DNA of 64,000 bases from Intestinimonas sp. Lineage in GTDB: Bacteria; Bacillota; Clostridia; Oscillospirales; Oscillospiraceae. The position numbers and the translations under genes are program-made. This document shows positions 29,127-37,246 of the stretch, in pieces; position 1 is the first letter of the stretch; each line of letters begins with the position of its first letter. The notes below the pieces were generated by a model. It searched no databases. It was not told where the DNA came from and saw only the letters and a program-made list of their open reading frames with translations. The DNA is taken from positions 62,001 through 126,000 of the forward strand of contig JALCSB010000005.1 in NCBI GenBank assembly GCA_022653075.1, written 5' to 3'.

Positions 29127-30086
29127 ATGCGTATTTTGGAGCAGTTCAATCTGTTTATGGAAAAGTGGATACCTCTTGTTACGCCATGCTGTCTGCTGTT
29201 GGGCGTGCTGTTTCCGGACATTACGGGGCGCGGTGTCCCGTATGTCCCCTATGTGTTCGCGTTTATGAGCTTTACGGGAGGCCTAAACTCCACGTTTCGC
29301 GATATCAAGAACATGTTCCGCAATCCTGCGCCCTTTTTGACCACGCTTCTGATTTTGCATGTGATAATGCCGCTTGCCAGCTTTGGTGTGGGCTGTCTGG
29401 CCTTTTCCACCCACCTGAACATGGTTATCGGGATGGTACTGGAATTCATCGTACCCAGCGCGGTCACCGGTATAATGTGGGTTTCCATTTACCACGGCGA
29501 CAGTGCGCTTTCCCTTTCTATTGTGGTCCTGGACACGCTAATCACGCCGTTTACCATTCCACTGACGCTGAAGCTGCTTCTGGGTGTAAACGGAGAAATT
29601 AATGTGAGACAGATGATCATGGAGCTGCTTCTTATGATTGCGCTGCCCGCGTTGGCGGCCATGATTTTAAATCAGGCGACCCACAATGAAACAAAGGAGA
29701 AACTACCACGGAAGCTGGCACCCTTTTCCAAGCTGTGCCTGATTTTTGTGGTCTGTGCCAATTCCTCCAAGGTGGCGCCGTATATGAGGCATATGACCGT
29801 GCAGCTGTTTGCAGTAGCCATGGTGATTCTTCTGCTCGCTATGTTGGGCTATGCCCTTGGCTGGCTGGCGGGGAGGCTGCTGAGACGGAAGGATGAAACG
29901 ATTATCTCCATGACGTTTGGTTCCGGCATGCGGAACATCAGCGCGGGCGCGGTCCTTGCGGCGGCGTATTTTCCAGCGGAAACCATGTTCCCGGTGATGA
30001 TTGGAACACTATTCCAGCAGGTCCTGGCAGCCTTTTACGGTGCATTACTCCAAAAATTCCAGCATGTTGTGGCGGAGCAAAACTGA
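29127..30086 (+). CDS. Bile acid:sodium symporter (BASS) family transporter
   Basis: 319-residue membrane protein with ~9-10 hydrophobic helices. Family features are the FTGGLNSTF segment in the first third, EFIVPSAVTGIMWVSIYHGD (cross-over region), and the late GMRNISAGAVLAAAYFP. BASS members carry bile acids, pantoate, pyruvate and other organic anions with sodium; the substrate here cannot be assigned. The ribosome-binding site is weak. It follows the groEL terminator, so it should have its own promoter, but I could not place one in the 90-base gap. Confidence 0.85.
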   Translation: MRILEQFNLFMEKWIPLVTPCCLLLGVLFPDITGRGVPYVPYVFAFMSFTGGLNSTFRDIKNMFRNPAPFLTTLLILHVIMPLASFGVGCLAFSTHLNMVIGMVLEFIVPSAVTGIMWVSIYHGDSALSLSIVVLDTLITPFTIPLTLKLLLGVNGEINVRQMIMELLLMIALPALAAMILNQATHNETKEKLPRKLAPFSKLCLIFVVCANSSKVAPYMRHMTVQLFAVAMVILLLAMLGYALGWLAGRLLRRKDETIISMTFGSGMRNISAGAVLAAAYFPAETMFPVMIGTLFQQVLAAFYGALLQKFQHVVAEQN

Positions 30087-30101
30087 ATGGCCTCAAGAAG
30101 A

Positions 30102-30136
30102 AGGGCCGGCGTCCCGTATCAGAGGACGCCGGCCCT
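30102..30136. terminator. Hairpin between convergent genes
   Basis: AGGGCCGGCGTCC / GGACGCCGGCCCT, a perfect 13-bp stem with a 9-nt loop between convergent genes. T-runs on either side are poor, so the strength is uncertain. Confidence 0.6.
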
Positions 30137-30157
30137 CTCGATTGTGGTTCAGACGAG

Positions 30158-30847
30158 TCAGAGCGCCCGGACCTGGCAGACCGTGAGCCGGTTCTCCTGT
30201 ACAGAAAATCGGACGTCAAAGCCCGCAAAAGGAAGCCCATAAATCCGGTTAGGGTCCTTCTGATAGGGGGGCCGGGGATCGCGGGCAAGCACACCCAGCA
30301 GAGCCTGACGCCGGTCGGCGGGAATCAGATCCAGCCAACGGGCGGGGATGTCTACGGTCAGTAGTTTGTCACGGCCCTGATCGGTAAAGCCGCCGGAGGC
30401 TCCCGGGTGACAGTCGCCATAGGGGAGGTAGGGCTTGATGTCGAATATAGGGGTCCCGTCCATCAGGTCGGCACCGGCGACAGACAGGACCGGGCCCAAT
30501 TCCGGATGCTGTATGACGCCCTCCAGCCGGACGGAAGACAGCCCAATAGGATTGGGACGGAACGGTGAGCGGGTGGCAAATACACCCATGCGCGTATTAC
30601 CGCCCAGCCGCGGTGGCCGCACCGTGGGGGACCAAGTGTCTCGCACCGCCTTGGAGAACTCCCAGATAAGCCATATATGGGAAAAGCCATCCAGACCGCG
30701 CAGTGCGTCCGAATTGCGATACTCCGGCTCAAACACCACCGTGGCCTTCAGGGCATCCACCAGGCCGCTTTGACGGGGAATACCGAATTTTGTGGGGAAG
30801 TCGCTGTGGATACGGGCGATAATCTTCATGGGCGGAACCTGACACAT
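30158..30847 (-). CDS. trmO: tRNA (N6-threonylcarbamoyl-A37) methyltransferase TrmO-like
   Basis: ~229-residue member of the UPF0066/YaeB (TrmO) family, which methylates t6A37 of tRNA-Thr using SAM. Motifs include FPTKFGIPRQSGLV (~17-30), LDGFSHIWLIWEF (~55-67) and the highly conserved GVFATRSPFRPNPIGLS (~88-104), plus GTPIFDIKPYLPY. The ATG at 30847 has GAGGTG 6-7 bases upstream; a shorter start at 30829 is possible. Confidence 0.9.
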   Translation of the reverse strand: MCQVPPMKIIARIHSDFPTKFGIPRQSGLVDALKATVVFEPEYRNSDALRGLDGFSHIWLIWEFSKAVRDTWSPTVRPPRLGGNTRMGVFATRSPFRPNPIGLSSVRLEGVIQHPELGPVLSVAGADLMDGTPIFDIKPYLPYGDCHPGASGGFTDQGRDKLLTVDIPARWLDLIPADRRQALLGVLARDPRPPYQKDPNRIYGLPFAGFDVRFSVQENRLTVCQVRAL

Positions 30848-31010
30848 AGCGGACACCTCGCGAAAACAGATTTGATCCTGCTAAATAAAAAAGAGCGTGC
30901 GAAAACAAGTCCTGTCCCTTCATCTTAGCGGGATACCGTTGGCCTGTCAAGGGGGCGGAGGCGCAGAGCAGAAATCGGATACGGCCGGGTTTCCCGGGTG
31001 GACAGAAAAC

Positions 31011-31049
31011 AAAAAGGGGCCTGTGACGATAAAGTCACGGGTCCCTTTC
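31011..31049 (-). terminator. Rho-independent terminator of the amidase gene
   Basis: Imperfect 15-bp stem with GTGAC/GTCAC at the loop. On the minus strand it ends in CCCCTTTTTG, 26 bases after the amidase stop. Confidence 0.8.
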
Positions 31050-31074
31050 TGCACGGCAGGGGTGAGGAGAGAAA

Positions 31075-31644
31075 TTATGAGAAGCCAAAATATCTCATAA
31101 TTCCGGTGAAAATTCCCTGTGCAAACTGATACTGATCATCACGTAGTTTTTCCGCGTCCCCGGGATTGGACAAGTACGCCATTTCTACCAGATTTGCCGG
31201 CATTTTGGTATACTTTAATACATAGAGGGATGAATTGACGCGTACGCCGTTGTTTCTGGTACCTACAGTATCCACGATTCCGTCCAGGATCTGTTCGGCC
31301 AGCCAGTTGGCCTGGGTGTAGCGCCGGTAAATGTAAACTTCCGTACCATTGATTGCCGTATTTTCATTTGCGTTGGCATGAATGCTGATAAAGTAATTGG
31401 CCGGCCATTTATTGGCCATCTGTACCCGCTGCGCAAGGCTGGTGGTATTATTGGTCCCAAGTACGGTATACGGCGTGGGCCTGGACACGCGCGCTTCAAA
31501 CCGTGGGTCGGCATTTAGCATGTCGGCGAGGTAGATTCCCACCTGATAGGTAATGTCTTGTTCATAAAGACCATACCAGGATGCCCCAATATTATGGTAG
31601 CCGGTGGGGTTATGGCCTTGATCGATAAAGATTTTAATTGCCAT
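31075..31644 (-). CDS. N-acetylmuramoyl-L-alanine amidase (Amidase_3)
   Basis: 189-residue zinc amidase that cuts the MurNAc-L-Ala bond of peptidoglycan. Zinc ligands are His in FIDQGHNP (~11), Glu in YEQDITY (~28) and His in SIHANAN (~88). The catalytic Glu lies in VEMAYLSNPGD (~155). No signal peptide or cell-wall-binding domain is seen, so it may be released by lysis or act on imported fragments. The ribosome-binding site is weak. A terminator follows. Confidence 0.92.
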   Translation of the reverse strand: MAIKIFIDQGHNPTGYHNIGASWYGLYEQDITYQVGIYLADMLNADPRFEARVSRPTPYTVLGTNNTTSLAQRVQMANKWPANYFISIHANANENTAINGTEVYIYRRYTQANWLAEQILDGIVDTVGTRNNGVRVNSSLYVLKYTKMPANLVEMAYLSNPGDAEKLRDDQYQFAQGIFTGIMRYFGFS

Positions 31645-31707
31645 CCTAACACTTCCAAGAAGAAATCTGTTCTATCCTATTCCGATGGCATATTTTTTGT
31701 ACCTAAA

Positions 31708-33897
31708 TTATGGTATGGGATGAGAGGCGGTTCCTGCTCCCACTTTTTGACTGTCTTCCAATGCTTCCTGCTGATCGCTCACCGCTTCCTGCGTGTACTG
31801 ATTTAGCCCTCCATGCTCAGACAAATTCCAATCTTTTTTTGTGTCGGAATGACTGATTTTAAAGTTACCAACAAGAGTTTTAAGTTGTTTCGCCTGTGCG
31901 CTTAGTTCCTCACTTGAAGCAGCGCTCTCCTCAGAAGTGGCGGAGTTCGTTTGCACGACAGACGTAATCCGGTCAACCCCCTGGGTAATTCGCTCAATAG
32001 CGTGCGCCTGGTCATTAGACGCCTCAGAAATCTCCTCAATCAGCTCCGTTGTCTTTTTCGTGCTGTCCATAATGGCGTTAAGCGACTGGGCGGTCACCTG
32101 GACAATTTTTGTTCCGTTCTGCACAGACTGAATGGAACTCTGAATTAATCCGGCGGTACTTTCCACAGCTTCGGTGCTCTTATTCGCCAGATTTCTGACC
32201 TCATCGGCAACCACGGCGAAGCCCTTCCCGGCGGACCCGGCCCGGGCGGCCTCCACAGCAGCATTCAACGCCAGAATATTGGTCTGGAAGGCAATATCCT
32301 CAATTGTTTTGATTATTTTATTGATTTCATTGGCGGATGTAGTGATGTCCTGCATGGCGGAGGTCATATGCTGCATATGCTGATTGCCCGCCTCCACTTC
32401 GGTGGAGGATGTGTGGGCCAACTGGCTGGCATTCGATGCGTTCTGGGCAGTTACTTTGACCTTTTCGGCGATCTCATTCATTGCGGTGGACAATTCCTGT
32501 ATGGTGCCCGCCTGCTCGGTAGCACCCTGCGCAAGAGTCTGAGAAGCAGTGGAGACCTGGCCGGAACCGCTTGCAACCTGATCAGCAGCGGCTTCGATCT
32601 GGAAAAACGTATTGCTCAGGGTATGCCGGATATTTTCCAAAGAGGTTTTGATTTTGGAAAACTCGCCGGCATAGTCGCAGTGAAGATCGAATACCAGGTT
32701 GCCGACTGCGATCTGGTCGAGTACGGATGTGATTTCTGCAATATAGTTTTTGTATTCCTTCAGCCGGTCGACGGTACTGGAGACAGCCACTGCGACCTGT
32801 CCGATTTCATCGGTCGACTTGACATCGACCTCCATGTCCAGATCTCCGTCCGCGATCCTGCGGGCTACCCGCTCAAGTTTTTGCAGAGGATTTACCATGC
32901 TCTTGGAAACTGCGGCAATGACCAACGCCATGGCCAGAAGTGCAATAAGAACAATCACCGAGACGGTTTTTAACAGGCTGTTATACGTACTGTTAAATTC
33001 GCTTTCCGGCAATCCTGTGGCCACGACCCATCCCGTATTCTCAATGGTGGAAACGTACCCATAGTTGGTCTGCCCCATGCCGGTATACGTAACAGGGCCG
33101 GCTTCCTTATTTGTTATTGCACTAATGATGCTGGGCGATAGGTCGACTTCTGAAATATTCTTGCCCTGCAATTCCTTATCCGGATGATAAATAAGCTGCC
33201 CGGCTGAAGTGGTAAGCATGTAAAAGCCTGTTTCCCCAAGCGTATATTGGCTGATCATTTGATACAGATTGTCCAGAGAAAAGTCAATGCATGTCGCGCC
33301 CAATAAGGTGTGGGTTTCTGTTTGATATACGGGGGCGACCACACTCACAATCGTCTTTTTTGTTACCGTATCCACATAGGGTTCCGTAATAACTGTTTTC
33401 TGCTCTTTTGCCAACTGCTGAAACCAAGACCGGTTCGTAATCACCCAATTCGAATCAGACACATATCCATCTGATTGAGCAAATTGACTGGAGTCCACAT
33501 CGGCGACCCAAGCGGTAGAGATATTATCCGGATCTGTTTTCTGCACGTTCAACAGCGTGCGGTTAACCTCGCTGAATCCTTCAATATCCGAAATTCTGGT
33601 TCCGGGAGCGGTCTTTAATAATAGATTTTCGAATTGCGAGTTTGCTGCCATTTGTTTCGCGATTTCAACGTATTTTGAAAAGTAATTACTGATCTGATAG
33701 GCGGCCGCCTGGGAGTTAGCCGCTAAATTCTGGCGGTTCAAATCATTAACGGAATGTTTCACATTGGAGAGAATAACTGCGATTGTGATGCAGCATACGA
33801 GAATAACAGCGCTTCCTATGGATAACAGCATTTTAGTAAGAAGTTTCTTTCTGCGTGTCTTTTTTACGCCGCCCTTTTCTATTTCCTTCCGAAACAT
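31708..33897 (-). CDS. Methyl-accepting chemotaxis protein with dCache-type sensor
   Basis: ~729-residue chemoreceptor. Membrane helix 1 is at ~23-43. An extracellular double-Cache-like sensor spans ~45-300 ([20 protein letters not shown] is typical), and helix 2 near 310-330 is followed by a HAMP domain ([20 protein letters not shown]). The long coiled-coil signalling domain carries the hairpin tip [20 protein letters not shown] and [12 protein letters not shown]. It would bind CheA/CheW. I start at ATG 33897 with GGAG 8 bases upstream rather than GTG 33906. An ATGTCGGC box at 33973-33980 resembles a reverse sigma-D -10 (GCCGATAA), but the -35 is weak. Confidence 0.93.
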   Translation of the reverse strand: MFRKEIEKGGVKKTRRKKLLTKMLLSIGSAVILVCCITIAVILSNVKHSVNDLNRQNLAANSQAAAYQISNYFSKYVEIAKQMAANSQFENLLLKTAPGTRISDIEGFSEVNRTLLNVQKTDPDNISTAWVADVDSSQFAQSDGYVSDSNWVITNRSWFQQLAKEQKTVITEPYVDTVTKKTIVSVVAPVYQTETHTLLGATCIDFSLDNLYQMISQYTLGETGFYMLTTSAGQLIYHPDKELQGKNISEVDLSPSIISAITNKEAGPVTYTGMGQTNYGYVSTIENTGWVVATGLPESEFNSTYNSLLKTVSVIVLIALLAMALVIAAVSKSMVNPLQKLERVARRIADGDLDMEVDVKSTDEIGQVAVAVSSTVDRLKEYKNYIAEITSVLDQIAVGNLVFDLHCDYAGEFSKIKTSLENIRHTLSNTFFQIEAAADQVASGSGQVSTASQTLAQGATEQAGTIQELSTAMNEIAEKVKVTAQNASNASQLAHTSSTEVEAGNQHMQHMTSAMQDITTSANEINKIIKTIEDIAFQTNILALNAAVEAARAGSAGKGFAVVADEVRNLANKSTEAVESTAGLIQSSIQSVQNGTKIVQVTAQSLNAIMDSTKKTTELIEEISEASNDQAHAIERITQGVDRITSVVQTNSATSEESAASSEELSAQAKQLKTLVGNFKISHSDTKKDWNLSEHGGLNQYTQEAVSDQQEALEDSQKVGAGTASHPIP

Positions 33898-34068
33898 GGT
33901 ACACACTCCATTCAGACCAAATTATTACAATCATTTCAATAATTTTCGATAATTTTATCTATTATATATCATATGTCGGCATATTTATCTTAAAAATAAG
34001 TCTGTAAGAAAGTAATTAGGCAGCCGTTTGGGTACAAAATGGAAAAACAAAAAAGATGGAAAAGAAAT

Positions 34069-34097
34069 TTGATTTCAGATTTGTTTTTTTATATAAT
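34069..34097 (+). promoter_or_regulatory. Promoter of the riboswitch-controlled two-component operon
   Basis: TTGATT (34069-34074), 17-bp spacer and TATAAT (34092-34097). Upstream, TTGGGTACAAA at 34028-34038 is identical to 11 bases that overlap the second LytTR repeat before the surface-protein operon. Confidence 0.65.
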
Positions 34098-34114
34098 ATA
34101 AGTCAATTAAAGCA

Positions 34115-34130
34115 GCCGCCGCGCGGCGGC
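34115..34130. repeat. Perfect GC palindrome at the 5' end of the leader
   Basis: GCCGCCGCGCGGCGGC, a 16-base self-complementary sequence about 10 bases after the expected transcription start. It is flanked by CAATT and AATTG. It could be a protein-binding site or a 5'-terminal hairpin. Confidence 0.55.
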
Positions 34131-34184
34131 GACAATTGCATATGGCTCCGGCTTTTGTGGCAAATGCGCGACCCCGACCTCATG

Positions 34185-34420
34185 GGAAAGGACACGCATA
34201 CTTGTTCGGCTGAACAAGGGAATCAGGTGGAAGACCTGGACACGTTTCAAGCCGCCGTCTTATTTTGAGACAGTGCTTGATTCTGTAGCTGTAAACATGG
34301 AGCGCATTCTTTTTCTGCGAAAGCAGGTCACTGGCTGCTGTAATGGCTCGACTGGGAAGGTGAAGGAGGCGCGTTGACGCATGATGCGTCTAAACATGCA
34401 AGTCAGAAGACCTACATAAG
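34185..34420 (+). ncRNA. Cobalamin-type riboswitch 1
   Basis: Leader with the order of conserved elements of the cobalamin aptamer (Rfam RF00174 type): GGGAATCAGGTGGAAGACCTG near 34209, the GTCACTGG core near 34327, CTGGGAAGG near 34350, and the B12-box-like AAGTCAGAAGACCTAC at 34400-34415. A terminator follows at 34475. Its downstream gene is a LytTR response regulator, not a transport or biosynthesis gene, which is unusual. Class (AdoCbl or aquo/MeCbl) cannot be decided by eye. Confidence 0.82.
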
Positions 34421-34428
34421 GAGTTATA

Positions 34429-34505
34429 ATACGGTATGCGCAAACGCGCAGTGCCGTATATTTCCGTACCCAACAAAAGCGGTAGCTGTAAGCTATCGCT
34501 TTTTT
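34429..34505 (+). terminator. Riboswitch 1 expression platform with terminator
   Basis: ATACGGTATGCGC-AAAC-GCGCAGTGCCGTAT (34429-34459) forms one hairpin. AGCGGTAGCT-GTA-AGCTATCGCT (34478-34500) followed by TTTTT is a classical terminator. Alternative pairing with the aptamer would switch transcription of the two-component genes. Confidence 0.85.
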
Positions 34506-34632
34506 CTTATGGGGGAAGCAAAAGCTGAAACAAGGAAAACACAAAGCCTGTTTCAATTTCAGGATTAATCCTATATTTACCTCTTGCGGCTTGCGAGTTT
34601 TATAAAAGAAAGTTGAAAGGCGGTGATAAGAA

Positions 34633-35337
34633 ATGCTTAAAATCGGGGTCTGCGATGATCAGCCTGAATCCGCGGCTCTTTTACGGCGAAATATTGACAC
34701 CTATCTAGCACGGCATGGGATTCCCGGAAAAGTATATGTATATCATTCGCCGTATGAAATGTTTGCCGCAAGATGGAAAGAATTTGAAATCATTTTTTTG
34801 GATGTAGTTATGCGGGAAATGAACGGGATAAAGGCTGCACAAAAAATACGGAGCGAGAATGCCAACACAGTTCTGATTTTTGTTTCCGCGTTTTTAGATT
34901 ACGCGACCGAGGGATATCAGGTGAAAGCAACGGCGTATCTGCTTAAAAATGATATGGAGAATACCTTTAACGAAGCCATGGACGACGCACTCGAGTCGCT
35001 TGGCAGCAGAGAACCCGCCCTGGAGATGCACGCCACAGGGGGAAAGCGGCAGATGCTGCTCTCACGGATCTGGTATCTCGAAAGCTTCAAGCGAACCGTC
35101 CAGATTAACGGCGATCCCGCTCTGCGTTTCAATGAAAAAATCTCAGACCTGGAGCATAAATTGAGCAATTCGGGTTTTCTGAGGATCCACAAAAGTTATC
35201 TGGTGAATCTGGACCATTGTATGGCAATAAAAAACTACAGAGCCGTTTTGGATAATGGCCGTCTGATTCCCTGCAGCAGACAGAATTACGCACAGTTGGT
35301 ACAGGCGCTTTTACACTGGAAAGGGCAGTTCAAATGA
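34633..35337 (+). CDS. LytTR-family response regulator
   Basis: 234-residue response regulator. The receiver domain (~1-120) has the acidic pair in GVCDDQ and the phospho-acceptor Asp in IIFLDVVMREMNG (~57). The LytTR DNA-binding domain (~135-230) shows WYLESFKRTVQI and FLRIHKSYLVNL. This AgrA-like class binds 9-bp direct repeats, and such a pair lies upstream of the next operon (36624-36653). The ribosome-binding site is AAAGGCGGTGAT. The stop overlaps the kinase start (ATGA). It is preceded by a cobalamin-type riboswitch. Confidence 0.93.
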   Translation: MLKIGVCDDQPESAALLRRNIDTYLARHGIPGKVYVYHSPYEMFAARWKEFEIIFLDVVMREMNGIKAAQKIRSENANTVLIFVSAFLDYATEGYQVKATAYLLKNDMENTFNEAMDDALESLGSREPALEMHATGGKRQMLLSRIWYLESFKRTVQINGDPALRFNEKISDLEHKLSNSGFLRIHKSYLVNLDHCMAIKNYRAVLDNGRLIPCSRQNYAQLVQALLHWKGQFK

Positions 35338-36608
35338 TCGGCATTGAGATTTTAAGGGTGGTAACGGGATTCTGCTGTGCTTGGCTTGTGCTGCGCGGAT
35401 TTTTTGTCTTGCGTACGGAGAAGCGGTTGGTGATCTGTGCCACCGTTATGGGCGGTTTACTCTATGGAAGTATTTCACTTTTTGCGGTCGGTATGCCGTG
35501 GATGCTGCGCGCTTTTCTCGTAATCTTAATATGGTATGGCATGGTGTGGGGTGCCTTTTCCGGGAACTGGAGGAAGAAGCTGCTGGTTGTCATTGGATTT
35601 TGGGCCATGGCCTGCGCGACTGATTATGGGGTATGGGCGGGGTGTGTTGTGCTGACACATCAGGACGCGGACGCTATGTTATCGCAGCAAGGAAGCGATC
35701 TGCTTGTCACTCTGTGCGCGAGAATTCTTTTAGTTACCGTTTCCTTTGGATGCTATGTGCGGACAAAACGCAAAAATCAGTGGGGGCAGCGGGATCACGG
35801 CGTATGGGTCTTTCTGCTGCTCATACCCTCCTGCACGATTTTCGGCATCAGTATGCTGGTAAACTACGCAATCCGCAGCGCGTGGTTAACAAAAGGAGTC
35901 ATTGCGCTCTGCAGCGGGCTCCTGGTGCTCAACATGCTGCTGCTGATTGTGCTCAACCAGCTGGAACAAAGCAGGATAGAACATCAGGAGAAAGCGGCAT
36001 TGCAGCGTACGGCAGACAACAATTGGAAGCAGGCGAAAGTCTATCGTGACATTTATCGGCAGCAAAGGAAGGTGACACACGAATTCCACAATCAATTGGA
36101 GGTGCTCAATGCGTTGCTGGACGAGGGAAATGCAGAAAAAGCGGCGGAGTATGTGCGTCAGCTGCGGCAAAGCACGCTGGAATCCTGTCATCTGATCAAC
36201 ACCAATCATCCGATGGCAGATGCGATCTTAAATCAAAAATACGCCTTGGCGAAAAAGCAGGGAATTACGATCCGGTTTCAGGTTAATGACTTGTCGGAGC
36301 TTCCCATGCAGGACGCAGATCTGGTGACCCTGCTGGGAAATCTGCTGGACAACGCAATTCACGCCTGTGCGCAGGCCGAAAAGCAAAAGCAAATTTGGGT
36401 AAAGCTGTGGAAAGAAGGCGCTTATGTTACACTTTCTGTCCGCAATACTTGTCCGAAAGAAAGTACCGCTCGGGAAGAAAAGACGGAAAAATCAGTTTTT
36501 CATGGCTTTGGCATGGAAAATATTTGCCTTATCATGAAAAAATATCATTATGATTATTCCGTTGAAAAGCAAGAGGGCCTATTCTGCTATTCAGCTGTTT
36601 TGGGTTAA
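35334..36608 (+). CDS. AgrC-like GHKL sensor histidine kinase
   Basis: 424-residue membrane kinase. About six hydrophobic segments fill residues 1-215. A linker coiled coil (EQSRIEHQEKAALQRTADNN) leads to the phosphorylation site, His in VTHEFHNQLEVLNALL (~248). The GHKL ATPase domain has the N box LLGNLLDNAIHACAQA (~335) and a G box GFGMENICLIM (~400). Agr-type kinases usually sense peptides, yet no agrB or agrD gene is nearby. It is translationally coupled to the response regulator. Confidence 0.93.
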   Translation: MIGIEILRVVTGFCCAWLVLRGFFVLRTEKRLVICATVMGGLLYGSISLFAVGMPWMLRAFLVILIWYGMVWGAFSGNWRKKLLVVIGFWAMACATDYGVWAGCVVLTHQDADAMLSQQGSDLLVTLCARILLVTVSFGCYVRTKRKNQWGQRDHGVWVFLLLIPSCTIFGISMLVNYAIRSAWLTKGVIALCSGLLVLNMLLLIVLNQLEQSRIEHQEKAALQRTADNNWKQAKVYRDIYRQQRKVTHEFHNQLEVLNALLDEGNAEKAAEYVRQLRQSTLESCHLINTNHPMADAILNQKYALAKKQGITIRFQVNDLSELPMQDADLVTLLGNLLDNAIHACAQAEKQKQIWVKLWKEGAYVTLSVRNTCPKESTAREEKTEKSVFHGFGMENICLIMKKYHYDYSVEKQEGLFCYSAVLG

Positions 36609-36623
36609 CGCAGGCATTAACCT

Positions 36624-36653
36624 ACAGTTGGGAGCATGAATCCTACAGTTGGG
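36624..36653 (+). promoter_or_regulatory. LytTR (AgrA-type) direct-repeat binding site
   Basis: ACAGTTGGG at 36624-36632 and again at 36645-36653, separated by 12 bp (21-bp period), each preceded by CCT. This is the arrangement known for AgrA-type LytTR regulators (consensus close to ACAGTTNNG with a 12-13-bp gap). It lies 10 bp upstream of the -35 of the next promoter, as expected for activation. Confidence 0.8.
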
Positions 36654-36663
36654 TACAAAGTCC

Positions 36664-36691
36664 TTTTCAAACGAAAAATATGTGCTATGAT
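36664..36691 (+). promoter_or_regulatory. Promoter of the surface-protein operon
   Basis: TTTTCA (36664-36669), 16-bp spacer and TATGAT (36686-36691). The poor -35 is typical of activator-dependent promoters and the LytTR repeats sit just upstream. Confidence 0.6.
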
Positions 36692-36784
36692 TGCCGTAAA
36701 GGGATAAAATTCCATAATTTCCACTATTTTCAGTAATATGATGTATTTTTTATTACAGAGGGTTCATTCCTGACAACTAAATAG

Positions 36785-37028
36785 TTGGGTCAACTGAGGC
36801 ATGTAATCGCCGTCCGTAACGACCTCCTGGTCAGGCGGCGATGAAAAAGGAAAGGGTAATCAAACCCATGCGACCGGCACTGTGAACGCGACGACGTACC
36901 GAAGCGGCGAAAACCGCCTGGATGAAAGTCCGCCATTGTAGGGAACTCTCTATGAGAAGGTAGGATATGGAGGTGGGAGAGAGCATCTCCCGGCGCGTGA
37001 GTCAGGAGACTTACGATCCCTCAGACCA
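36785..37028 (+). ncRNA. Cobalamin-type riboswitch 2
   Basis: Closing helix CTGAGG (36794-36799) / CCTCAG (37019-37024). Internal conserved parts are GGGTAATCAAACCC near 36856, CCATTG near 36933, ATGAGAAGG near 36950, and the B12-box-like GAGTCAGGAGACTTAC at 36999-37014. A terminator follows. It differs from riboswitch 1 in the core, so the two may have different ligand forms or affinities. The genes downstream encode secreted proteins. Confidence 0.78.
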
Positions 37029-37077
37029 GAAAGCAGCGGGCGGTTTCTCCGTATGCGGAAAATTGGAAGAATAAGTG

Positions 37078-37111
37078 CGCTGATTTCCTGGTGGAAATTG
37101 GCGTTTTTTTT
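37078..37111 (+). terminator. Riboswitch 2 terminator
   Basis: CGCTGATTTCC-TGGT-GGAAATTGGCG (11-bp stem with two G-T pairs) followed by eight T. It lies 50 bases after the aptamer and 135 bases before the first surface gene. Confidence 0.88.
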
Positions 37112-37246
37112 ATGGATGGGAGAGGGGTGAGATCGCCCCAGGGTGTTTCCGCGGATGCGCGTATGGAAAATATAAGGAGTATAAACCCGTATGGCTGAAT
37201 TGCCATGTCGGAACAAATAAGAGGTATTGTAGAAAGGATGTTCTGT

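Noticed and set aside
35334-36608. Complete Agr quorum-sensing locus
   Set aside because: Kinase and regulator are Agr-like, but no AgrB protease or AgrD-like peptide gene was found between 33900 and 37250.
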